Assembly (NCBI GenBank): GCA_905233855.1
Contig: CAJOGA010000019.1
Location: 1 to 35,925, forward strand
Origin: an uncultured Clostridia bacterium
Lineage (GTDB): Bacteria; Bacillota; Clostridia; UBA1381; CAJOGA01
Length of the DNA: 35,925 nt
Direction: 5' to 3'
A model generated the notes under the pieces. It was given only the letters and a program-made list of their open reading frames with translations. It had not been told where the DNA came from and searched no databases. Positions 8,984 through 17,049 of this stretch are shown here, one piece after another. Position 1 is the stretch's first letter; every line of letters starts with the position of its first letter. Position numbers and translations under genes: made by a program.

Positions 8984-9700
8984 ATGATACCAATCAGGTT
9001 TCCAATTAATGATTGGGATGGAGACGGAAGCACAGATAGTTTGTTTGATATAACTATGGAAATGAAAGTTTGTGAAAGTTTTCAAAAAAAAGAAACAAAT
9101 TTTTTGGATGAACTTATTCCGGATGTAGAACTCCCGATTTCTGATCTACAGTATGAAAATGATGGTGTTGATAGTTCTGCGGAAGAAGAGTTTTCGCTTG
9201 AATCAGACGATGATTATGATTGGCGAGAAGCTTATAATGATACAGAAAATTATGGTGTATCTCCTTATGAACACGAAACGCAGGAAGAATTTTTTGATGC
9301 ATGCAATAGAGCTGAGGAAATGCATTTTCAAAAACTTATGGAAGAACACGAAAAAGAAATGGAAGAGTTTGAGAAAAAACAAAAAGCTTTTATCGAAGAA
9401 TGTAAAGCAAGGGATGCTAAAAGAAGAATTGAAGAACAAGAAGAAATAAGGCGTAATAAGGAAGAAGATATAAAGGATAAAAAAGAATACATATACTGTG
9501 GTGTTGTGTTTGATGATAACTCGCAGATTTTTCACTATATAACAGACGATGAAGGTATATCAGTTGGCGACAGCGTCATTGTGCCTGTAGGATATAACAA
9601 TGAGGAAACTGAGGCGGTGGTTATGTCGGTTGAAAAGTGTCTTCGAATAAACGCACCATACCCATTTTGCAAGACAAAAAAGATAATAAGAAAAGCATGA
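8984..9700 (+). CDS. Acidic coiled-coil protein with EF-hand-like N terminus and C-terminal small barrel
   Basis: The ATG at 8984 lies 9 nt after AAGGAG; a TTG at 8978 is too close. The 238-residue product begins with NDWDGDGSTDSLFD, a strong EF-hand/dockerin-like loop (D10, D12, D14, G15, D18, D22). The middle (about 95-165) is dominated by Glu and Lys and should form a long coiled coil. The C terminus (about 170-238) contains GDSVIVPVGYNNEETEAVV, resembling the GD.V.V..E..V.EV pattern in the SWIM protein and the PriA 3'-binding barrel. The codons are more AT-rich than in neighbouring housekeeping genes, suggesting a different history. No named family was recognised. Confidence 0.72.
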   Translation: MIPIRFPINDWDGDGSTDSLFDITMEMKVCESFQKKETNFLDELIPDVELPISDLQYENDGVDSSAEEEFSLESDDDYDWREAYNDTENYGVSPYEHETQEEFFDACNRAEEMHFQKLMEEHEKEMEEFEKKQKAFIEECKARDAKRRIEEQEEIRRNKEEDIKDKKEYIYCGVVFDDNSQIFHYITDDEGISVGDSVIVPVGYNNEETEAVVMSVEKCLRINAPYPFCKTKKIIRKA

Positions 9701-9808
9701 ATTTTCCGATCTTTACATAAACTCAATTTATGATTAAACACTATGTTGATTTAGTTTTAAAGGGCGAAGTAAACTTTTAAAAGCAATGAATCGAGGTAGA
9801 AAAACAAA

Positions 9809-10789
9809 ATGAAACAGTCAAACCAAAAACTCAAGATGCTGTATCTTGCAAAAATTTTAATGGAGCAAACCGATGAGGAACATACTATAACCGTGCCTGA
9901 AATGATTGCCGAGCTTTCAAAGCTCGGCATAAGCGCCGAGCGTAAAAGTATATATGATGACCTTGAATATTTGCAGCTGTTCGGTCTTGACATTTGCTCA
10001 AACAAAACCCGCACAACAAATTATTATATTGCAAGTCGTGAATTTGAGCTGCCCGAACTTAAATTGCTTGTCGACAGCGTGCAGTCGTCAAAATTTATAA
10101 CACGAAAAAAGAGCATGGAGCTTATATCAAAAATTGAAAAGCTCACAAGCCGTGAATATGCAAAACAGCTTCAAAGACAGGTGTTTATAACAAACCGCGT
10201 TAAGACGCTTAACGAACAGATATACTATAATGTGGATAAAATACACGATGCAATAGCCGCCAACAAACAAATTACGTTCAAGTATTTTAATCTTGACGTG
10301 AATAAGAAAAAGGTGTACCGCAAGGACGGCGGGTTATACACAGAATCGCCTGTTTCTCTTACATGGGACGATGAAAACTATTATCTTATCACATACAAGG
10401 AAAAGTACGACAATTACACTCACTACCGTGTAGACAAAATGGAAACGATAGAAATTACCGAATATGACAGAGTCCTTTCGGACAAACCGTTTGATTTATC
10501 GGCATATTCAAAGACTATGTTCCAGATGTTCGGCGGCGAGGAAACCGATGTTTCCGTCGAGTTCGACAACGACCTTGTAGGCGTGGTATTTGATCGGTTC
10601 GGCACGGATATTCCCATAATAAAAAAGGACGAAAACCGTTTTGTCTGTCATGTTAAAGTGGCTGTCAGCCCGCACTTTTTATCGTGGATCATGAGCTTTG
10701 GCAATAAAGCAAAAATACTTTCGCCCGACTATGTCGCCGACAAAATGTATCAGCTTGCCACGGAAATAAAACAAATTTACGAAAAATAA
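9809..10789 (+). CDS. WYL-domain transcriptional regulator with N-terminal HTH
   Basis: A 326-residue regulator of the YafY/WYL class. Residues about 8-65 form a winged helix (ITVPEMIAELSKLGISAERK followed by SIYDDLEYLQ). A WYL domain follows at about 145-225 (ITFKYFN, then TESPVSLTWDDENYYLITY and YRVDKM), a small SH3-like fold that binds nucleic acid or nucleotide ligands. A WCX-type C-terminal region reaches 326. WYL regulators frequently control DNA-damage or defence loci. It starts after GAGGT with about 11-nt spacing, 108 bp downstream of the four-gene run and on the same strand, so it is the best candidate regulator of the island. It converges with the next gene with a gap of only 19 bp. 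Confidence 0.88.
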   Translation: MKQSNQKLKMLYLAKILMEQTDEEHTITVPEMIAELSKLGISAERKSIYDDLEYLQLFGLDICSNKTRTTNYYIASREFELPELKLLVDSVQSSKFITRKKSMELISKIEKLTSREYAKQLQRQVFITNRVKTLNEQIYYNVDKIHDAIAANKQITFKYFNLDVNKKKVYRKDGGLYTESPVSLTWDDENYYLITYKEKYDNYTHYRVDKMETIEITEYDRVLSDKPFDLSAYSKTMFQMFGGEETDVSVEFDNDLVGVVFDRFGTDIPIIKKDENRFVCHVKVAVSPHFLSWIMSFGNKAKILSPDYVADKMYQLATEIKQIYEK

Positions 10790-10808
10790 ATAAGCTTTAT
10801 TTAAAACA

Positions 10809-11459
10809 TTATGCAATAAAAGCAACGTCTTTTTTCTTGTTGATTATATACTCAATATCGGTATCATCCAAAACCTTTGGACGGTACTTGCTTGTTACAA
10901 CATCATTCATTTTGTCAATGCTGTTTTTATTTTTAAGTGTATCAATGCTGTTTGCAAACATTGATGCAATAATCCTCTTGGATTTATAATCGTAACGTTC
11001 CTTTTCAAGATCCTGAAGATAGTAGCCGAGTCTTTGCATTTGAATTGCACTTAATTTGTGATTATTGTCTCTTATGTAATGACGAACATCAAGAATTTTT
11101 AAATCTGCAATTTGTTCATTGCTTTCCATATTTGCAATAAAACGGTCTATCTGCGACATTATCTGAACTACATTTGTGAAAAATCCGCAAATATCAAAAT
11201 TTTCATCTTCCAATGCGGTTTCTTTTGTTGGGTTTCCGAATTTCTTTGTTTCCTGCATCATAAGTTCATCATTCCTTTCGTCCAAATCACAAATCTTCCA
11301 ATTATAAATTTTTATTGTTTCGGGTATACATCTTAAAAAATTATTGGCAGCAACGCCTGTTTTGAATGTACACGCTCTTTCTTTGTCCGATACCGTCATG
11401 GGACGGCCTCTGAAATCCTTGCCGATATAAAAGTTATTGTCTTTAAGTACATAACGCAT
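10809..11459 (-). CDS. Conserved-looking hypothetical protein, helical
   Basis: The 216-residue product starts at an ATG behind a strong AAGGAGG and is clearly translated-looking, but I recognise no domain. The N terminus (KDNNFYIGKDFRGRPMTVSD) looks strand-rich and could be a small lead domain. The remainder is mostly amphipathic helix with many charged residues, and no signal peptide or membrane span. It faces the WYL gene tail to tail. Its upstream region holds a perfect TGTCC-N8-GGACA inverted repeat (11504-11521) and shares GCACTGTCC with the SWIM operon leader, so both may answer to one regulator. Function unknown. Confidence 0.7.
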   Translation of the reverse strand: MRYVLKDNNFYIGKDFRGRPMTVSDKERACTFKTGVAANNFLRCIPETIKIYNWKICDLDERNDELMMQETKKFGNPTKETALEDENFDICGFFTNVVQIMSQIDRFIANMESNEQIADLKILDVRHYIRDNNHKLSAIQMQRLGYYLQDLEKERYDYKSKRIIASMFANSIDTLKNKNSIDKMNDVVTSKYRPKVLDDTDIEYIINKKKDVAFIA

Positions 11460-11503
11460 TTTTCTGCCTCCTTATCTTTATGTTTTTATTTTACAAAAGC
11501 ATG

Positions 11504-11525
11504 TGTCCGTAAAAAAGGACAGTGC
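11504..11525 (-). promoter_or_regulatory. Candidate operator: TGTCC-N8-GGACA inverted repeat
   Basis: TGTCC (11504-11508) and GGACA (11517-11521) are perfect 5-bp arms 8 bp apart, 45-65 bp upstream of the 11459 start. On the minus strand the site reads GCACTGTCC then T/A-rich spacer. The 9-mer GCACTGTCC recurs after the -10 of the SWIM operon (6814-6822). This suggests, but does not prove, a shared operator. Confidence 0.4.
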
Positions 11526-11562
11526 AAAAAAATATGGCACGGTTTCATAAAAACCGTGCCAT
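11525..11562 (-). terminator. Intrinsic terminator of the short-chain reductase gene
   Basis: ATGGCACGGTTT and AAACCGTGCCAT are perfect 12-bp arms (11534-11545 / 11551-11562) with a 5-nt loop. On the minus strand the stem is followed by ATATTTTTTT, so it terminates the gene ending at 11604. Confidence 0.9.
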
Positions 11563-11603
11563 TATCATCATAGCAACATAAAGATAACATGTTTTGTCTG
11601 AAA

Positions 11604-12338
11604 TTATATCACCAATCCGCCATTGGGACTGATAACCTGTCCTGTGATAAAATCAGCTTTATCGCTTGCCAGAAAACACACTGTATTTGCAATGTCGGAC
11701 GCATTGCCTATGACTCCCAACGGAGTTTCGTCCGCTATCTGTTCAATATCCTCCTTTGACAATTCTGCGTTCATATCGGTATTGACAACTCCCGGAGCCA
11801 CACAGTTTACCTGTATTCCCGACGGACCAAGCTCCTTTGCCAACGCCTTCGTCAGCCCTATTACGGCAGCCTTTGACGCCGAATAATGCACCTCGCACGA
11901 CGCTCCGGTTATACCCCATATCGACGATATATTCACGATTTTGCCATGTTTTTGATGTATCATATACGGCAACACCGCTTTTGTGCAGTTAAACATACCC
12001 TTTACGTTTACGTTAAAGATATTATCCCAATCATCAGACGTTATATCGCTGAACAGCTTTATCTGTGCAACGGCGGCATTATTAACCAAAACGTCCACTC
12101 CGCCAAAGCGACTGTTTATCTTATCAACCATGGCGTTTACCTGCAAACCGTCCGAAACATCCGCCTGTATACACGCGGCACTAAAACCCTGATTGGTTAA
12201 TTCGCTGACCAGTTTTTCGGCTTTTTCCCTGCTTTTATTATAGTTTACAACAACATTATACCCCTCTTTTGCAAAACAGTATGCCGTTGCCGCTCCTATC
12301 CCGCGTGATGCACCGGTTATCAAAACAGTCTTTTTCAT
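11604..12338 (-). CDS. Short-chain dehydrogenase/reductase, FabG / EF-P 5-aminopentanone reductase (YmfI) type
   Basis: A classical 244-residue SDR: cofactor motif TGASRGIG (8-15), NNAA (86-89) and the catalytic set Ser139, Tyr152 and Lys156 (YSASK). The adjacent sequence (VKGMFNCTKAVLPYM, ISSIWGITGASCEVHYSASK, FITGQVISPNGG) resembles clostridial YmfI proteins, which reduce the 5-aminopentanone modification on elongation factor P. FabG proper, the ketoacyl-ACP reductase, shares the same motifs and cannot be excluded. No fatty-acid or efp gene is adjacent, so context does not decide. It appears to be a single-gene unit ended by the terminator at 11525-11562. Confidence 0.85.
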   Translation of the reverse strand: MKKTVLITGASRGIGAATAYCFAKEGYNVVVNYNKSREKAEKLVSELTNQGFSAACIQADVSDGLQVNAMVDKINSRFGGVDVLVNNAAVAQIKLFSDITSDDWDNIFNVNVKGMFNCTKAVLPYMIHQKHGKIVNISSIWGITGASCEVHYSASKAAVIGLTKALAKELGPSGIQVNCVAPGVVNTDMNAELSKEDIEQIADETPLGVIGNASDIANTVCFLASDKADFITGQVISPNGGLVI

Positions 12339-12364
12339 ACAGTATCTCCCAACTCTTATTTAAA

Positions 12365-12544
12365 GCCTGCTGAACAATTCAAAAACGCTGTCGCAGAGCG
12401 ACATTCGAGCGTTATTGAATTGTTTTGGTGCAAGGTTTTTGAACATATTTGTGAAAAAGCCTTGCACTTTGTACCATCTGTCGTCTCACAGGATGTCAAT
12501 CAATTTCATTAAAATGCTTTCGAAAAAGCATTTGTTCAGTAGGC
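12365..12544. mobile_element. MITE-like non-coding element, 180 bp, with terminal inverted repeats
   Basis: The termini GCCTGCTGAACAA (12365-12377) and TTGTTCAGTAGGC (12532-12544) are inverted repeats with one mismatch in 13. Nested inside are further hairpins: CAATTCAA...TTGAATTG with CGCT/AGCG, GTGCAAGG...CCTTGCAC with A/T extensions, and ATGCTTT-CG-AAAAGCAT. TTATTTA occurs on both flanks and could be a target duplication, although the region is AT-rich. There is no open frame of note. It fills the gap between the reductase and the SLH gene and may also serve as a terminator. Confidence 0.7.
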
Positions 12545-12552
12545 ATTATTTA

Positions 12553-15099
12553 TTAATCCGAAAAGCTTGCAATTACAATTCTTACAATTCCGCCGATTGA
12601 TGTGAGTTTGTCGGAATACAGGCTTATACTGTTGAGCTTATCGCTCTTTAAATCATCCATGGATATAGGCGTATAAGTGTAGCCGTTTTCCTGCTTGTAA
12701 ATCACAACATTTTCAGACATTTCATATATGACCGAATCAACCTTTATCCTGCCCTCCTCAACGGCGTCAACCGTTCTGCCGTACGATAGGGTTTGACTCA
12801 ATTCCTGCAAAGAAGTGAGCGTTCCGCCCGATATATCGAGCGATACAGGTCTGCCCTCTTTTGCGGAAAAACCGACGCTTGATCTGTAGGTTTGTTCTTT
12901 GCCGTTCACATCAACAACGTATGTACCCGATATGCTCATTCCGCCCGATGACACCTTACTGCTTTTTAATATGCCGTAAATCAGATTGGAATTGGTTATA
13001 TTGGAAAGGTATACCAGCTGAACATCGCCGAATGCGTTGTCGCTTACCGTAGTTATGACGTTTGAATCATACAGGGTTTTGACATTAAGGTTTTTAAAGT
13101 CTATCACGTTAAGCACAGCGTCGCTGCCGGTTTCGTTTTTAACCAGCTCTATAAATTTAACATCGCCCGTCAGCACTGTTGAGCCTATTTTATAATCAAC
13201 CTTGTTCACTTCACCGTGAATTTTGTTTACACTCGTCTTGGACAGCTTAACATAACCGCTTTCATAAGTGATACGCATTAAATCGCCTTTATTGTCTATG
13301 TAGTCCTTGTCGGTAACATATTCATATATTTCGCCGTCCGGCATAAACAGCTTGGCAACATATTCCAGTCTGCCCTTGGTTTCGCCGTCTTTGGTTGACG
13401 TTCTTGTTGATGTGTTAACCACCACGCCGTAGTCCAAAGTGCTTGCAGAGGACGGGTCTATCGCGGATATAACAGCATCGTCTTTACCAAGCAAAAGCGT
13501 AACCTTGCTGCCTATTTCAAAGCTGCCCGCATTTTCGCCCAACGCATATATTGCATCGGCAGAATTTACCGAATAGGTTTTGCCGCTGATAACTACTTGG
13601 CTGACATACGCTTTTGTCGGCAACGCTTCGTCATAAGTGCCGGTTATTTTTTTGCTGAACGCTTCAACAACGTTTGTTTTATCATTATAGTACACAACAT
13701 CGTTACGTTTTATTTCGTCAAGCGATGACGTTAAACCGTCTCTGTACACCTTAAGCGGAATGGCGGTGTTTATGTCTGTTCCGTTTATCTGTGTATCGCT
13801 GCCCCTCATATCACGTTTTGCAACAAAAGGCACAACGTCATCATAGGTTTTTAAAATTGCAAAATCCCACTCGCCGTCATTGCCGTAAAAAGTCAATTCG
13901 CTGCCGGATTTTATCTGACTTTTAACTGCAGAAAATTGAGTTTTGGTGTTGTTGGCATAAACGGTAAAATCACTGTCAAAGGTATATGAACCCGATCTGT
14001 CTTCGCTTACATATTCCAGACGGTTATCAATGAGTCTGTCTGCCACAATTTTATATGTATCTTTTTTTACAGGATATGCGGCAACAACCTTGCGTTCTTT
14101 GTCAAGCAGAATATCCGCAACAGAACCTACCATATCTTCAATGTTGTCGCTTCGGAATTTTAATGTGCCTGCCGACGTTTTAACTTCGTCATTTGCAAGG
14201 GTTTTGTCGGTTTTTGAATTTGCCAGCACAACACAGTTTTCAACAATACTGTAGCCCATGCTGTCAAGCTTGCTTGTGGTGAGCGGCTCATTGCTGTTTA
14301 TTGTAAACACAATATCGCCGTCTTTATTAACAATTATCTTGTCTGCCAGAGTGCCGGTTTCAAATTCATCGTCATATTTAGCTGTCATAACGCCCGACGA
14401 GGTTCTTATTTCGTTGTTTGCAAGAGTTTTGTCCTGAGCTTTGGTTGAGATAAGCAAAACATCTTCCATAACGGAATAACCTATTGTTTCCATAAGCTTT
14501 TTGCCGTCTGCGGTTTTAATGTCCGATATTAAAGCTTCATATATCAATGCCGCTGTTTCCATACGGTTCACTGTCTGATTAGGCAGTTTGTTCACCTTGT
14601 CTGTCAGCTTTATGTTGTTTGCCTTTTCTATGTAATTGTCCGGCCAATGCACGCCTATTGAGCTTTCGTTATAACCCAGCACACGCAGAATTACAGTTAC
14701 TATCTGTGCAAATGTAAGCTCTTCTTCCGGCTTGAACGTGCCGTCCGGATAACCGTTGATTATGCCCATATCCGCCACAAGATTTATATACGGCGTTGCC
14801 CAGTGGTTCTGAGGCACATCCGAAAACGCAGACGCACCCCCGTTGGACAATGCCATCTCCTGCTTGTTTACGGCATACACTATAATCTTGGCAAACTGTG
14901 CACGCGTTATGGGATCATACGGACCAAAGGTACCGTCAGGATAACCGTTTATAATGTCAAGCCTGCTGAGCAGGGTGAGCATTTGAATTTGTGTATCATC
15001 CGTAACGTCGCTGTATTCCGCCGATACGCCTGAAACACAAACACTTCCCAAAAGCATGACAAACGCCAGCATAAATGATAATATTTTTATTTTCTTCAT
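12553..15099 (-). CDS. Secreted S-layer-homology (SLH) domain protein
   Basis: From the ATG at 15099 (GGAG 7 nt upstream) the protein has 848 residues. An in-frame upstream start at 15156 would lie inside the preceding permease gene and add a non-signal N terminus. A signal peptide occupies about 1-27. SLH repeats follow: SDVTDDTQIQMLTLLSRL with NGYPDGTFGPYDPITRAQFA (about 29-75), a second with NHWATPY and NGYPDGTFKP (about 91-140) and a degenerate third (about 150-195). SLH triplets bind pyruvylated cell-wall polymers, so the protein should sit on the cell surface. A 57-residue unit with DKTLAN then occurs twice (about 208-264 and 282-339). The rest is strand-rich without a recognised fold. 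It lies 34 bp after the efflux permease on the same strand. Confidence 0.9.
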   Translation of the reverse strand: MKKIKILSFMLAFVMLLGSVCVSGVSAEYSDVTDDTQIQMLTLLSRLDIINGYPDGTFGPYDPITRAQFAKIIVYAVNKQEMALSNGGASAFSDVPQNHWATPYINLVADMGIINGYPDGTFKPEEELTFAQIVTVILRVLGYNESSIGVHWPDNYIEKANNIKLTDKVNKLPNQTVNRMETAALIYEALISDIKTADGKKLMETIGYSVMEDVLLISTKAQDKTLANNEIRTSSGVMTAKYDDEFETGTLADKIIVNKDGDIVFTINSNEPLTTSKLDSMGYSIVENCVVLANSKTDKTLANDEVKTSAGTLKFRSDNIEDMVGSVADILLDKERKVVAAYPVKKDTYKIVADRLIDNRLEYVSEDRSGSYTFDSDFTVYANNTKTQFSAVKSQIKSGSELTFYGNDGEWDFAILKTYDDVVPFVAKRDMRGSDTQINGTDINTAIPLKVYRDGLTSSLDEIKRNDVVYYNDKTNVVEAFSKKITGTYDEALPTKAYVSQVVISGKTYSVNSADAIYALGENAGSFEIGSKVTLLLGKDDAVISAIDPSSASTLDYGVVVNTSTRTSTKDGETKGRLEYVAKLFMPDGEIYEYVTDKDYIDNKGDLMRITYESGYVKLSKTSVNKIHGEVNKVDYKIGSTVLTGDVKFIELVKNETGSDAVLNVIDFKNLNVKTLYDSNVITTVSDNAFGDVQLVYLSNITNSNLIYGILKSSKVSSGGMSISGTYVVDVNGKEQTYRSSVGFSAKEGRPVSLDISGGTLTSLQELSQTLSYGRTVDAVEEGRIKVDSVIYEMSENVVIYKQENGYTYTPISMDDLKSDKLNSISLYSDKLTSIGGIVRIVIASFSD

Positions 15100-15133
15100 A
15101 CATATGCTCCATTCCAATAATGTTTTTTTGACT

Positions 15134-16318
15134 CTATTCAAAACGCAGAGCCTCAATAGGATTCAGCTTAGACGCTTTTTGTGCGGGATACAGTCCGAAA
15201 AAGACGCCCACAATAACGGCAAACGAAAATGCCAAAGTGATTGACGCTTGTGTGGCAACAAAATTTAAAGCCTCCACAAGCTTGGCGGCGGCATTGCCTA
15301 TGCCTATCGCCAGAAGCAGACCTATAAGACCGCCCATACAGCTTATTATCACCGACTCTATCAAAAACTGAAGCAAAATATCGCCGCGTCTTGCACCTAT
15401 CGCCTTGCGTATGCCTATCTCACGTGTACGCTCGGTAACCGAAACAAGCATTATGTTCATTATGCCTATGCCCGCAACCACGAGCGATATACCTGCTATA
15501 CCGCCTAAAAGCGCACTAAGCATTCCCATTACCTCGTCAATAACTTCCATAATCTGCTTCTGGCTTGTAACCGTTGCCTGATTCTTGCCCAGCATAGAGT
15601 TAAAATAATTCTTCAGCGTATTTACCGCAACATCCACAGCTTCATCGCTTGCAGCCTGTATGTAATAGGTTGACGGTGTGCTTGCGGACAATATCTTTCT
15701 TGCTGTTGTGTACGGTATAATAACTTTGTTGTCGGCAGAGGTTTTGGTTGAATCGCCCGTTTCCTCAAGCACGCCGACTATTTCATACACAATTCCGTTG
15801 AGCTTTATCTGCTGACCTATCGGATTTTGTCCGTCAAAAAACTCCTGCTGTATGTATGTTCCCACAACAGCCACGTTCTGACGGTTTTTTACCTCGTCCT
15901 CCGTTATAAATCTTCCGTAATCAAGATCTAATCCACGTATATCGGCAAATGACGCGTCAACACATTCAAGCGTTGTGCTTTCGTTTGTCGTGCCTACTTT
16001 TGCCGTTGTGCTTCCGCCTATATACGGAGATATATTTACTAAAATATCTCTGTTATCGTTATAAAACTCCATAATGTCCGACGGGGACACAACTCTGCTG
16101 GCACTGCGGTTTCGTATCTGTACGGTTATAAGGTCGGTTCCCATGCTGGAGAGCGAATCGTTTATTTCCTTTTGCGAGCCGTCCGAAAGCCCTATGAGCA
16201 AAACAACCGACGCAACACCGATTATCATACCGAGCATTGTCAAAAACATTCGTATCTTATTGCTTAAAATGCTGCTTATCGCCATCTTTAGCGATTGAAG
16301 AAATTTTGTTATAATCAT
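15134..16318 (-). CDS. MacB-like ABC transporter permease (FtsX family)
   Basis: A 394-residue permease of the MacB/FtsX type: one N-terminal span (about 21-43), a large extracytoplasmic domain (about 45-265, MacB_PCD-like) and three C-terminal spans (about 270-295, 320-345, 355-380). The family signature VTERTREIGIRKAIGA lies between spans 2 and 3, and the C terminus reads KLNPIEALRFE. MacB-type transporters act as mechanotransmitters that export peptides or drugs from the outer leaflet or periplasm rather than moving them through a pore. Its ATG overlaps the stop of the ATPase gene (ATGA), so both subunits are coupled. The operon order is adaptor, ATPase, permease. Confidence 0.93.
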   Translation of the reverse strand: MIITKFLQSLKMAISSILSNKIRMFLTMLGMIIGVASVVLLIGLSDGSQKEINDSLSSMGTDLITVQIRNRSASRVVSPSDIMEFYNDNRDILVNISPYIGGSTTAKVGTTNESTTLECVDASFADIRGLDLDYGRFITEDEVKNRQNVAVVGTYIQQEFFDGQNPIGQQIKLNGIVYEIVGVLEETGDSTKTSADNKVIIPYTTARKILSASTPSTYYIQAASDEAVDVAVNTLKNYFNSMLGKNQATVTSQKQIMEVIDEVMGMLSALLGGIAGISLVVAGIGIMNIMLVSVTERTREIGIRKAIGARRGDILLQFLIESVIISCMGGLIGLLLAIGIGNAAAKLVEALNFVATQASITLAFSFAVIVGVFFGLYPAQKASKLNPIEALRFE

Positions 16319-17001
16319 GCGTTGCCACCGCCTTTACTGTCGTAGCTTATTTCTCCGTCCTGTATGCGGACAATTCGCGGTGCTTGCTCTGCAATATGAT
16401 TATCGTGCGTTATCAGTATGATTGTATGACCTTCTTTATGAAGCTGCTGCATCATATTCATAACCTCCGCACCGGACTTTGAGTCCAATGCACCGGTTGG
16501 TTCGTCGGCAAGCAGAATTGACGGCTTACCCACCAATGCCCTTGCAATAGCGACACGCTGTTGCTGTCCGCCGGAAAGCTCCTTAGGCTTATGATGCGTT
16601 CTGTCGCTCAAACCCACTCTGTCCAATGCCTCAAGTGCCAATCTGTGTCTTTCTCCGGCAGGCACACCCCTGTATATCATAGGTAATTGCACGTTTTCCT
16701 CTGCCGTCAGTTTGGGCAAAAGATTGAACTGCTGAAATATAAAGCCTATCTTTCTGTTACGCATATCAGCAAGTGCACGGTCGCTCATCTTGCTGACCTC
16801 CTGACCGTCTATATAATACTTGCCGGAGGTGGGAACGTCCAGACAACCTATCATATTCATCAAAGTGGACTTGCCCGAGCCCGACGGCCCCACTATCGCG
16901 ACAAATTCACGGTCTTCTATGGTAAGACTGACATTGTTTAATGCCTTAACCTCTATGTCGCCTATTTTATATATTTTATACATGTTTTCTATAACTATCA
17001 T
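16315..17001 (-). CDS. MacB/LolD-type ABC transporter ATP-binding protein
   Basis: A 228-residue stand-alone nucleotide-binding domain. Walker A GPSGSGKST (38-46), Q-loop FQQF (89-92), signature LSGGQ (142-146), Walker B ILLADE (162-167), D-loop and H-loop His199 (THD) are all intact, so it should hydrolyse ATP. NRKIGFIFQQFNLLPKLTA is typical of the MacB/LolD/YknY subgroup. It pairs with the overlapping permease and the upstream adaptor. The clostridial or bacillar counterpart would be a YknXYZ-like toxic-peptide exporter; that assignment is by resemblance only. Confidence 0.95.
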   Translation of the reverse strand: MIVIENMYKIYKIGDIEVKALNNVSLTIEDREFVAIVGPSGSGKSTLMNMIGCLDVPTSGKYYIDGQEVSKMSDRALADMRNRKIGFIFQQFNLLPKLTAEENVQLPMIYRGVPAGERHRLALEALDRVGLSDRTHHKPKELSGGQQQRVAIARALVGKPSILLADEPTGALDSKSGAEVMNMMQQLHKEGHTIILITHDNHIAEQAPRIVRIQDGEISYDSKGGGNA

Positions 17002-17049
17002 AATTTAAAATATCACTCTCCCGTTTTTACTGTTACTATACGGAAAAAG

